A DNA stretch of 42,896 nt from JAOTYV01 sp041557595 (lineage in GTDB: Bacteria > Pseudomonadota > Alphaproteobacteria > UBA8366), in assembly GCA_041557595.1 (NCBI GenBank), contig JBFFGE010000013.1:1-42896 (forward strand), in the 5' to 3' direction. Below are positions 16,456 to 24,012 of this stretch, in pieces (within the stretch, counting starts at the first letter, position 1; each line of letters starts with the position of its first letter). Position numbers and translations under genes: made by a program. The notes beneath the pieces were generated by a model that did no database searches, was not told where the DNA came from, and saw only the letters and a list, made by a program, of their open reading frames with translations.

Positions 16456-17433
16456 ATGTCGGTCTTTCTTATCCGCCGGTTGATGCAAAGCGTCATCGTG
16501 TTGATTGTGATGTCGCTGATCGTCTTTACCGGTGTCTTCGCCGTTGGCGATCCGGTGGAACTGTTGATTTCCGAAGACGCAACCGATGAGGACGTCGAAC
16601 TCGCGCGTCGCCAAATGGGGCTCGACAAGCCCCTGTGGCAGCAGTACGGCATCTTCGTTGGCAATGCGTTCAACGGTGACCTCGGCAAATCCTTCGTATT
16701 CAGGGTGCCGGCGGTCGAACTGCTCGCCCAGCGCTTGCCGGCAACTTTCGAACTGACGATCGTCGCTCTGGTACTGTCGCTCGGGATAGGCATTCCGCTC
16801 GGACTATTCGCCGGGCTCAATCCGGAGTCGCCGGTATCCAGAACCATCATGGCCGGATCGATTCTCGGCTTCAGCTTGCCGTCGTTTTGGGTCGGGCTGA
16901 TGCTGATCATGGTATTCGCCGTCATGCTGGGCTGGCTGCCGTCGACCGGCCGCGGGCAGACGGTCGATGTATTCGGCATTCCGATAAGCATTCTGACATG
17001 GGACGGGCTCAAGCATATCCTGCTGCCTGCGCTCAATCTGTCGCTGCTCAAGATGGCGCTCGTGATTCGGTTGACGCGCGCCGGCATGCGCGAAGTGATG
17101 CTGACCGACTACATCAAGTTTGCCCGCGCCAAGGGTCTCCGAAAGCGGCGTGTTGTCGGGATCCATGCCATGAAGAATATCTTGATCCCGCTGGTCACCG
17201 TCGTCGGATTGGAGTTCGGCGATTTGCTGGCGGGCTCGATCGTAACGGAAACCGTTTTCGCCTGGCCCGGCATCGGCCGTCTTGTCGTCAACTCGATCAA
17301 CCTGCTCGATCGGCCGGTGATCGTCGCCTACATGCTGATTGTCGTGACCCTGTTCATCTTTATCAATCTGGCGGTCGATATCATTTATTCGATGATCGAC
17401 CCGCGGGTCCGGCTTACGCAGGAGAAGGGATGA
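16456..17433 (+). CDS. ABC transporter permease, DppB/OppB type
   Basis: A 325-residue inner-membrane permease with about six membrane helices. The N-terminus FLIRRLMQSVIVLIVMSLIV is followed by the periplasmic region (RRQMGLDKPLWQQYG) typical of DppB. The EAA loop, DYIKFARAKGLRKRRVVGIH near residue 219, contacts the ATPase. FAWPGIGRLVVNSI near the C-terminus is a hallmark of this permease class. It should form a heterodimer with the next gene product. Its TGA overlaps the downstream ATG (ATGA), and it lies 82 bases after the interrupted binding-protein gene. Confidence 0.93.
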   Translation: MSVFLIRRLMQSVIVLIVMSLIVFTGVFAVGDPVELLISEDATDEDVELARRQMGLDKPLWQQYGIFVGNAFNGDLGKSFVFRVPAVELLAQRLPATFELTIVALVLSLGIGIPLGLFAGLNPESPVSRTIMAGSILGFSLPSFWVGLMLIMVFAVMLGWLPSTGRGQTVDVFGIPISILTWDGLKHILLPALNLSLLKMALVIRLTRAGMREVMLTDYIKFARAKGLRKRRVVGIHAMKNILIPLVTVVGLEFGDLLAGSIVTETVFAWPGIGRLVVNSINLLDRPVIVAYMLIVVTLFIFINLAVDIIYSMIDPRVRLTQEKG

Positions 17434-18359
17434 GCACGGTCCCCGAGCGCGATCATAGGGATGTCAAAGATCCGGTTGGCGTCCCCGTTCAGTCGCCCTT
17501 CATGCGGCTGGTGACCGATTATATGGAAAGCCCGCTGGCGGTGATCGGCTTCGTCGCTGCCGTGATCATCCTTGGTGTGGCGATTTTGGCGCCGATCATA
17601 TCGCCGCAAAATCCTTATAATCTTGGCGAGATCGACGTGCTCGACGGATTGTTGCCGCCGGGATCGAAAGCCTATACCGGCGGCACATACTGGCTCGGCA
17701 CCGACGATCAGGGCCGGGACATGTTGAGCGCGATATTTTACGGCTTGCGCTTGAGCATTTTTGTGGGCATTGGCAGCGCCACGCTGGCGGTCATTGCCGG
17801 CACGTCGGTCGGTCTGTGTTCGGCCTATTTCGGCGGTCGGATCGATACGCTCATCATGCGGGCGGTCGATGTCCAAATCAGTTTTCCGACGGTGCTGATC
17901 GCGCTGATCCTGCTCGCCGTGCTGGGCAAGGGAGTCGATAAGGTCGTCGCGGCACTCGTCATCGTGCAATGGGCGTATTATGCCCGCACGGTTCGCGGCA
18001 CCGCCTTGGCCGAATTGAACAAGGAATATATGGAAGCGGGACGCAGTCTTGCATTGTCCAGTCTTCGGATGATCTTCCGCCATCTTTTGCCAAATTGCCT
18101 GCCGCCCCTCATCGTCATCGCGACGGTCCAGGTCGCGAATGCAATCGCGCTCGAGGCGGCGCTGTCGTTTCTCGGCCTTGGACTGCCGGTGACCGAACCG
18201 TCGCTCGGCTTGTTGATCTCCAATGGCTACGATTACCTGTTGGGCGGCAAATACTGGATCAGCGTTTTGCCGGGTGTCGCATTGCTCGTCGCCATTGTCA
18301 GCATCAATCTCGTTGGTGACCGGTTGCGCGACGTCCTCAATCCTCGGCTTGAACGATAG
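17430..18359 (+). CDS. ABC transporter permease, DppC/OppC type
   Basis: The 309-residue partner permease. A hydrophilic N-terminus with the first helix at about residues 35-60 (SPLAVIGFVAAVIILGVAIL) is followed by YWLGTDDQGRDMLSAIFYGL, the DppC signature loop. The EAA loop is at YMEAGRSLALSSLRMIFRHL, then LEAALSFLGLGLPVTEPSLG, and the conserved end is GDRLRDVLNPRLER. The start is ATG 17430, overlapping the upstream stop; a longer frame upstream is a shadow of the first permease. No ATP-binding subunits follow. The next gene is an SDR on the other strand, so ATPases must be encoded elsewhere if the importer works. Confidence 0.93.
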   Translation: MSTVPERDHRDVKDPVGVPVQSPFMRLVTDYMESPLAVIGFVAAVIILGVAILAPIISPQNPYNLGEIDVLDGLLPPGSKAYTGGTYWLGTDDQGRDMLSAIFYGLRLSIFVGIGSATLAVIAGTSVGLCSAYFGGRIDTLIMRAVDVQISFPTVLIALILLAVLGKGVDKVVAALVIVQWAYYARTVRGTALAELNKEYMEAGRSLALSSLRMIFRHLLPNCLPPLIVIATVQVANAIALEAALSFLGLGLPVTEPSLGLLISNGYDYLLGGKYWISVLPGVALLVAIVSINLVGDRLRDVLNPRLER

Positions 18360-18433
18360 CCGGATAAATTACTTTGCATCACGGTGGCGGTGTCCCGATG
18401 TATCGCATGTGTTCGGGACCCGCCGCCGCGGCC

Positions 18434-19180
18434 TTATTTTTCCGGCAGTTTGCGGAAGAACGCATCGGTCAATCCCGGCGGCAGGCTGCCGGTCAACCAG
18501 GAGACGAAATAGGTGGGCCAGGGAAAGGCGATCCTGGCTTTGTTTCTGGCCAATCCGCGGCGGATGATGGCCGCGGCCCGGTCCGCATCCATCAACAGCG
18601 GCATGCGGAATTTATTTGCCGCGGTAATCCGGCTGCGCACGAATCCCGGGCAGATCACGGAGACGCCGATCCCATCGCGGTCGAGCATGCCGCGCAGCGC
18701 CTCGCCATAGATCCGGATCGCGGCTTTGCTCGCGCTGTAGCTGGGCGCGCCCGGGAATCCGCGAAATCCGGCGGCCGAACTCATGACGGCGATCTGGCCG
18801 CGGCGGCGCGGGCGCATTACGTCGATAGCCGGGAGTACGGTGTTCAGCGTTCCCGTCAGATTGGTGTCGAAGATCAGGCGCACCTGGCGATCGGCCTCGC
18901 CGCCGCCCGAAGTACCGGCCGAGATTCCCGCGTTGGCGATGACCAGATCGAGCGGTCGGGCCCGTTCCGCCGACTGGATCCAGCCCTGCATGGCGTCACG
19001 GTCGGTGATGTTGACGCTTTCGCCACTCGTTTCCGCGCCCTGTTGTCGGCACTTGTCGACGACGGCGTTCAGCCGACTGCGATGGCGGCCGCCCAAGGCG
19101 AGGGCGAGCGCTTCGCCGATGCCGCTGGAGGCGCCGGTGATCAGGATCGATTGCGGCGGTGCGGCGATGCGAACGGACAT
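18434..19180 (-). CDS. Short-chain dehydrogenase/reductase with a shortened nucleotide-binding region
   Basis: A 248-residue SDR with the cofactor motif TGASSGIG (15-22), NAG (83-85), catalytic Ser near 134, and Tyr148-x3-Lys152 in SYSASKAAI. Its C-terminus (PTYFVSWLTGSLPPGLTDAF) suggests membrane association. Between GIG and the GGR that ends strand beta-2 there are only seven residues (EALALAL), where SDRs usually have about 17. Roughly ten residues covering helix end and strand beta-2 of the Rossmann fold therefore appear to be missing, in frame, within a repetitive ctcgcc stretch. Activity is doubtful. The ATG at 19180 is used; the upstream open frame has no SDR sequence. It is divergent from yicC. 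Confidence 0.85.
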   Translation of the reverse strand: MSVRIAAPPQSILITGASSGIGEALALALGGRHRSRLNAVVDKCRQQGAETSGESVNITDRDAMQGWIQSAERARPLDLVIANAGISAGTSGGGEADRQVRLIFDTNLTGTLNTVLPAIDVMRPRRRGQIAVMSSAAGFRGFPGAPSYSASKAAIRIYGEALRGMLDRDGIGVSVICPGFVRSRITAANKFRMPLLMDADRAAAIIRRGLARNKARIAFPWPTYFVSWLTGSLPPGLTDAFFRKLPEK

Positions 19181-19283
19181 GGGCGGAACACCGTGTGATT
19201 GTTGTTGCGTCACGGTGAGCAGGATATAGTGCGGCGCGGAAATGTCTCGCCTCAGCTGTACGTTTTCTTGAAGGAGTATCTTT

Positions 19284-20180
19284 TTGGCCGTTGCCAGTAT
19301 GACAGGGTTTGCGCGGGCCGGTGGACAGCATGGGTCCTGGCAATGGAGTTGGGAGACAAAGAGCGTCAATGCGCGCTCCCGCGATATCCGCTTCCGCGCG
19401 CCGCAGGGCCATGAAAAACTCGATATTATTGTCCGCGACGCGATATCCAAGCGATTTCAGCGCGGCGCTTTTTCCATAATTCTCGGTTTGAGCCGGACCG
19501 GCACGGAGCAGTCGGAGGTCCCGATGCGCATCAATCGCTACCTGCTCGACATGCTGGTCGAGGAGGCGCGCCGCTATCAGGGGCGTGTCTCGCCGGATGC
19601 GCCCCGTATCGAGGCTTTGCTGGCGGTGCGTGGTGTTGTCGAGGCGGTCGAGACGCCGGAATCGGAAGATGAAATCGCCGCCCGGATGGACGGTATGGGG
19701 CGATCGCTGGACGAGGCGCTGGATGCGCTGGCGGATGCGCGTCAGGAAGAAGGCGATCGTTTGGCGGCGGTCCTGTCGGATCAACTTGCATCGCTCGAAG
19801 CCTTGGGGGCGGAAGCGGCATCGGTCGAATCGCTTCGCCCGGAAAAAGTCAAGGAACGTTGGACCGCGCAGCTCAAGGAGTTATTGGATGCGGTTCCGAC
19901 CTTGCCTGAAGAGCGCCTTGCGCAGGAGCTCGCGGTCCTGACCGTGAAAGGCGACATTCGCGAGGAACTCGACCGGCTTGCATCGCATATTGCGTCGGCC
20001 GGCGAAATGCTTGGCAAGGGTGGGGCAATTGGCCGTCGGCTGGATTTCCTGTGTCAGGAGATGACCCGGGAAGCAAACACGATTTGCTCGAAGTCGAACG
20101 ATGTCGATTTGACCCGCGTGGGGCTCGACATGAAGGCGACGGTCGAACAGTTTCGAGAACAGGTTCAAAATCTGGAATGA
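19284..20180 (+). CDS. yicC: YicC/YloC family endoribonuclease
   Basis: A 298-residue YicC-type protein. The N-terminal domain begins with SMTGFARAGG and has ETKSVNARSRDIRFRAP; the C-terminal domain ends RRLDFLCQEMTREANTICSK, SNDVDLTRVGLDMKATVEQF and REQVQNLE, the most conserved part. Family members (E. coli YicC) have been reported to cleave RNA and affect small-RNA decay. The start is an unusual TTG, well supported by AAGGAG seven bases upstream and by the family N-terminus. It overlaps gmk by 4 bases (ATGA), the common yicC-gmk pair of alphaproteobacteria. Confidence 0.92.
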   Translation: MAVASMTGFARAGGQHGSWQWSWETKSVNARSRDIRFRAPQGHEKLDIIVRDAISKRFQRGAFSIILGLSRTGTEQSEVPMRINRYLLDMLVEEARRYQGRVSPDAPRIEALLAVRGVVEAVETPESEDEIAARMDGMGRSLDEALDALADARQEEGDRLAAVLSDQLASLEALGAEAASVESLRPEKVKERWTAQLKELLDAVPTLPEERLAQELAVLTVKGDIREELDRLASHIASAGEMLGKGGAIGRRLDFLCQEMTREANTICSKSNDVDLTRVGLDMKATVEQFREQVQNLE

Positions 20181-20827
20181 GTGCGGACAACGATTTTGAC
20201 ACGATTTCCCGGCGCGGATTGATGCTCGTGCTGTCGTCACCGTCCGGTGCGGGGAAATCCACGATTTCCCGGGCAATCCTTGCGCGCGATTCCGGAATTA
20301 CCATGTCGGTGTCGGTCACCACTCGGCCCAAGCGGCCGGGCGAGGTGGCCGGGCGCGATTACCGGTTCGTCGATGTGGCGGATTTCAATCTGATGGTGAA
20401 CCGCCGGGAGTTGCTCGAATACGCGAAGGTCTTCGACAATTACTACGGGACGCCGGCGGCGCCCGTGATGGAGGCGCTGGACGGCGGTCAGGACGTGCTT
20501 TTCGACATCGACTGGCAGGGCACCCAGCAAATCGCGGAGAAGGCGGGCGAGGATTTGGTCAGCGTCTTCATCCTGCCGCCGTCGACGGCGGATCTGGAGC
20601 GCCGGCTGACGAACCGGGCTCAGGACCCGCCGGAAGTCGTGGCGCGGCGCATGGGCAAGGCGTCGGACGAGATGAGCCACTATGCGGAATATGACTACAT
20701 CATCGTAAACCGCGATATCGAGGAGAGCGTCCGCAACGTGACTGCGATCCTCGCGGCAGAACGGCTGCGCCGTGAGCGGATGATCGGGTTGGGTGAATTC
20801 GTCAAAGGGTTGCGGTCCGGTCGCTGA
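20177..20827 (+). CDS. gmk: Guanylate kinase
   Basis: A 216-residue guanylate kinase, which phosphorylates GMP to GDP with ATP in the cytoplasm. The P-loop SSPSGAGKS is at residues 20-28. The GMP-binding region includes SVSVTTRPKRPGEVAGRDYR, then FDNYYGTP. DVLFDIDWQGTQQI carries the conserved Asp-x-Asp-Trp-Gln-Gly motif, and the lid and Arg region RRLTNRAQDPPEVVARRM follows. The start is ATG 20177 inside the yicC stop. The 3' end overlaps the convergent rsmA gene by 26 bases, so there is no room for an independent terminator between them. Confidence 0.97.
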   Translation: MSADNDFDTISRRGLMLVLSSPSGAGKSTISRAILARDSGITMSVSVTTRPKRPGEVAGRDYRFVDVADFNLMVNRRELLEYAKVFDNYYGTPAAPVMEALDGGQDVLFDIDWQGTQQIAEKAGEDLVSVFILPPSTADLERRLTNRAQDPPEVVARRMGKASDEMSHYAEYDYIIVNRDIEESVRNVTAILAAERLRRERMIGLGEFVKGLRSGR

Positions 20828-21662
20828 AGGCGCGCGCCAGCGCGGCGAATTGCGCGATCGACAGCGTTTCCGCGCGCGCCGTGGGATCGATCCCTGCCGC
20901 CGCCAGCAGCGGCAGCGGATCCATCCTTAGGACTTTCAAGGCGCTGCGTAGCATCTTGCGCCGTTGACCGAATGCCGCGGCCACGACGGTTTCCATGGCG
21001 TCCCAGGCGGCGGGTTCGGGATTTGCCCGCGGGGTAAACTGAACGACGCTCGAATCCACCTTGGGCGGCGGGGTGAAGGCGCGGGCGGGCAAATTCAGAC
21101 AGATGCGCGTCTCGCAGCGCCAGTTCGCCATGACGGACAAGCGGCCGAAAGCGGATGTTCCCGGTTCCGCAATCAGCCGGTTTGCGACTTCTTTCTGGAA
21201 CATCAATGTCATGCTGTGAAACGCGGCGGCATCGCGCAGCCAGCGAATCAACAACACCGTGGAAATGTTGTACGGCAGGTTGGCGACGATGCGGCGGGGC
21301 GGCGTACCGATCTCCGCGCAATCGATCTTGGCGGCGTCGCCCTCCAGGATTTCCAGCCGTTCGCCGGCGGCCTGCGCGAGCGGCGCCAACGCCTCGATGC
21401 ACCGGGCGTCGCGCTCGATTGCAATCAGCCGGCGGGCGCCTTCGGTCAGGAGGGACCGGGTCAAGCCGCCCGGGCCGGGCCCAACTTCGATGACCGTCCC
21501 GGTTGTCAGGTCACCGGCGACCTGCGCGATCCGCCGCGTCAGATTGAGGTCGAGCAGGAAATGCTGCCCGAGCGATTTTCGTGCGCTCAGACCGAGCCGG
21601 GCGATGGTGTCGCGCAGCGGCGGCAGCGCGGCAAAGACGTCCTGGTCGGTCCGGTCAGGCAA
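20802..21662 (-). CDS. rsmA: 16S rRNA (adenine1518/1519-N6)-dimethyltransferase RsmA/KsgA
   Basis: A 286-residue methyltransferase that dimethylates two adjacent adenines near the 3' end of 16S rRNA. The N-terminal LSARKSLGQHFLLDLNLTRR is family-specific. The SAM-binding loop EVGPGPGGLT is at 59-68, and the catalytic motif NLPYNIS (128-134) holds the base-flipping Asn and Tyr. FGRLSVMANW and PPPKVDSSVV follow. The start is TTG at 21662, just before DVFAALPPLRDTI, which matches the family N-terminus; no ATG is available upstream in this gene. It overlaps the pdxA stop by 8 bases, indicating coupling, and overlaps gmk tail-to-tail. Loss of this enzyme is known to give kasugamycin resistance. 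Confidence 0.95.
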   Translation of the reverse strand: MPDRTDQDVFAALPPLRDTIARLGLSARKSLGQHFLLDLNLTRRIAQVAGDLTTGTVIEVGPGPGGLTRSLLTEGARRLIAIERDARCIEALAPLAQAAGERLEILEGDAAKIDCAEIGTPPRRIVANLPYNISTVLLIRWLRDAAAFHSMTLMFQKEVANRLIAEPGTSAFGRLSVMANWRCETRICLNLPARAFTPPPKVDSSVVQFTPRANPEPAAWDAMETVVAAAFGQRRKMLRSALKVLRMDPLPLLAAAGIDPTARAETLSIAQFAALARAFSDRTATL

Positions 21663-22689
21663 GGGCCGTTCGCTGAATCCTGCGGCCGCCACCGCGGCAC
21701 GCGACGATATCGCGCGCCATGGCAATCGCAGCCGCCAGGCTGGTGACGTCGGCGACGCCCATGCCCGCGATTTCAAATGCCGTGCCGTGATCCGGCGACG
21801 TCCGGACGAAGGGCAGGCCGAGCGTGATATTGACGCCATTGTGGAAATCGATGGTCTTGAGGGGAATGAGCGCCTGATCGTGATGCATGCAAATGGCGGC
21901 GTCATAGGCCTCCCGCGCGCGCGCATGAAACAGCGTGTCGGCGGGCGCCGGGCCGCTGACCGATAATCCGCGCTTCTTCAATTCGTCGATGGCCGGACGG
22001 ATGATGGATTCTTCCTCGGGGCCGAGGGAGCCGTCCTCGCCGCCATGGGGGTTGAGCGCCGCGACCATGAGGTGAGGCACCTCGATGCCGAAATCCCGTC
22101 GCAAGGCGGCGTCCGCGATCATACCTACTTCGACGATTTCGGCGCTGCTGAGTTTTGCAATCGCGTCGACCAGGGAGACGTGTCCGGTGACCGGAATGAC
22201 CCTCAGCCCGGGGCAGGTCAACATCATGGCCGACCGGACGCCACCGGCCAGCTCCGCCAGGAATTCCGTATGTCCAGGGTGCGGAAAGCCACCATCGTAA
22301 AGCGTTTTCTTGTGCACCGGATTTGTGACCAGCGCGCCGGCCTGTCCCGTTGTGACGAGATCGACGGCCCTGCGGATTGCCTCGATCACCGTGGCGGCGT
22401 TCTTCGGGTCGGGTTGTCCGGGGACGACCGATCCCGGAATGGGATTGCTGATGACGGGGAGGGCACTGTCGAACCGCTCCGCCGCTCCGCTCGGGTCTGC
22501 AATTTCCGCGATCGGAACGTCCCAGCCAAGCCTCCCGGCCAGCGCCGTCAATCGCGCCACGTCGTCGATTGCGAAAAATACCGGCAGGCCCAGCCGCGCC
22601 CGGTCGAGCCATGCGCGCAAGGTCAATTCGCCGCCGATCCCGGCGGGCTCGCCCATCGTGAGCGCTATCGGCGGCGGCAATCCGGTCAT
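21655..22689 (-). CDS. pdxA: 4-hydroxythreonine-4-phosphate dehydrogenase
   Basis: A 344-residue PdxA, the NAD-dependent enzyme of the DXP-dependent pyridoxal phosphate pathway. Metal-ligand histidines are visible in FPHPGHTEFLAEL, ALNPHGGEDG and CMHHDQALIPLK. Other hallmarks are IALTMGEPAGIGGEL at the N-terminus, GALVTNPVHKKTL and FVRTSPDHGTAFEIAG. ATG 22689 overlaps the surA stop (ATGA). It belongs to the common lptD-surA-pdxA-rsmA gene order, and the spacing implies one transcript. Confidence 0.96.
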   Translation of the reverse strand: MTGLPPPIALTMGEPAGIGGELTLRAWLDRARLGLPVFFAIDDVARLTALAGRLGWDVPIAEIADPSGAAERFDSALPVISNPIPGSVVPGQPDPKNAATVIEAIRRAVDLVTTGQAGALVTNPVHKKTLYDGGFPHPGHTEFLAELAGGVRSAMMLTCPGLRVIPVTGHVSLVDAIAKLSSAEIVEVGMIADAALRRDFGIEVPHLMVAALNPHGGEDGSLGPEEESIIRPAIDELKKRGLSVSGPAPADTLFHARAREAYDAAICMHHDQALIPLKTIDFHNGVNITLGLPFVRTSPDHGTAFEIAGMGVADVTSLAAAIAMARDIVACRGGGRRIQRTALA

Positions 22690-23999
22690 CCGCGAATATC
22701 CACGAAGGCTGCGCGTCGCAAGTCCCGCATATAGCGTTGAATATGGAGGTTGAGCCGTTGGTCGCCGAGACGCCGCTGGATCTGTTCTCTGGTCGGCAAA
22801 CCGGTCAGATCTTCTTTTCGATCGCACAAGGTCATCACCACAAATCCTTCGGCGACCCTTATGGGTTGGGTCGTACCCCCGATCTGCAGTGATGCAATCG
22901 CATCGCGCAATTCCGCGGGCAACGCATCGGTGCTCACATTGGTGAGAGTACCGGATTTAGGCGACGCTATCTTCTTCGCCGCTTCCCGGAGACCGGCGCA
23001 ATCCTTTGTCGCATCGCGAATTTCCTGCGCCTGGGTACGCATTTTTTGCAGATCGTCTTCCGACGCATCTTTCGCGGCCGGCAATACGATTTGCGCCAGG
23101 GTTACCGTGGTCTTTCGTAAGGCGGATTCTTGTGGATTCGCGCGATCGACCAGCATGAGGATGTGAACGCCGGCCAGTGTCCGAACCGGGTCGGCGATTT
23201 CGCCCTTCTTCAGCCCGGCGATGCTTTTTTCCAATAGCGGGTCGAGCTGGCCTTTGGACACCCATCCCATGTCGCCGCCGACCGCTGCGCTCGAGCTTTG
23301 CGAGAATTCCCGCGCGAGCGCTGTGAATCGCGCGCCGGATCGAATCTGTTTGATGAGACGGTTTGCGAGGTCCATGGCCCGCTGTTCGTTTTCCTCGCTG
23401 TCGATGCCAAGGAATATTTCGGCAATCCGTTGCCGGGGCTGGTTTCGCACCGTCTTGAGGCGGTTCAGCTCTTCTTCCACTTCTTCGTTTCCGATGGAAA
23501 CCTGACGGCGCAGCTGGCTCCGCACCACCTTTGACCAGGCGTTTTCCGCGCGGAGTTTCGCCCGCAGGACATTCGCGTCGATGCCGTTGCGCTTGAGCAT
23601 GCCCTCGATGGTGCCGGGGTCCATGCGATTTTGCTTGTTCAATTTAACGAGAAGGTCATCGAGCTCCTTGTCGGGCACGTCAATTTTGAGACGCTTCGCC
23701 TCCTGCAATTGCAGCCGCTCATCGATGAGGTTCCGTAAGACCTGGGAGGACAGGCGGCGCTGAATCTCGGGCGTGTTGGGCAGCCGGCTGGTGAGCATGA
23801 CAAGGCGGATGCGGTTCAAGAGGTCATAGGCGGAAATGACGTCTTCGTTAACCACGGCGGCAATTCGGATGATGCCTTGCGCGGCGCCCGGCATCGCCGC
23901 CGACGCCACCATCGCACCGCAAATTAGAATTGCGGCGGCGTGCCGCCATATGCGGACAGTCGCAACAGGGGAATGAGCCCTTGTTTGCTTGCTAGCCAT
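22686..23999 (-). CDS. surA: SurA-type periplasmic chaperone/peptidyl-prolyl isomerase
   Basis: A 437-residue exported protein that helps outer-membrane beta-barrel proteins (including LptD) to fold. A signal peptide (IWRHAAAILICGAMVASAAM) is followed by the SurA N-domain IRIAAVVNEDVISAYDLLNR. The parvulin-like PpiC region spans roughly 190-300, with ARFTALAREFSQSSSAAVGG and DMGWVSKGQLDPLLEKSI. A second, more divergent region (TLAQIVLPAAKDASEDDLQK) and a C-terminal helix (REQIQRRLGDQRLNLHIQRY) follow. I use ATG 23999 with GGGAG just upstream; an in-frame GTG at 24038 inside lptD is possible. It sits between lptD and pdxA. Confidence 0.92.
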   Translation of the reverse strand: MASKQTRAHSPVATVRIWRHAAAILICGAMVASAAMPGAAQGIIRIAAVVNEDVISAYDLLNRIRLVMLTSRLPNTPEIQRRLSSQVLRNLIDERLQLQEAKRLKIDVPDKELDDLLVKLNKQNRMDPGTIEGMLKRNGIDANVLRAKLRAENAWSKVVRSQLRRQVSIGNEEVEEELNRLKTVRNQPRQRIAEIFLGIDSEENEQRAMDLANRLIKQIRSGARFTALAREFSQSSSAAVGGDMGWVSKGQLDPLLEKSIAGLKKGEIADPVRTLAGVHILMLVDRANPQESALRKTTVTLAQIVLPAAKDASEDDLQKMRTQAQEIRDATKDCAGLREAAKKIASPKSGTLTNVSTDALPAELRDAIASLQIGGTTQPIRVAEGFVVMTLCDRKEDLTGLPTREQIQRRLGDQRLNLHIQRYMRDLRRAAFVDIRG

Positions 24000-24012
24000 C
24001 GCTCCCACCAGA

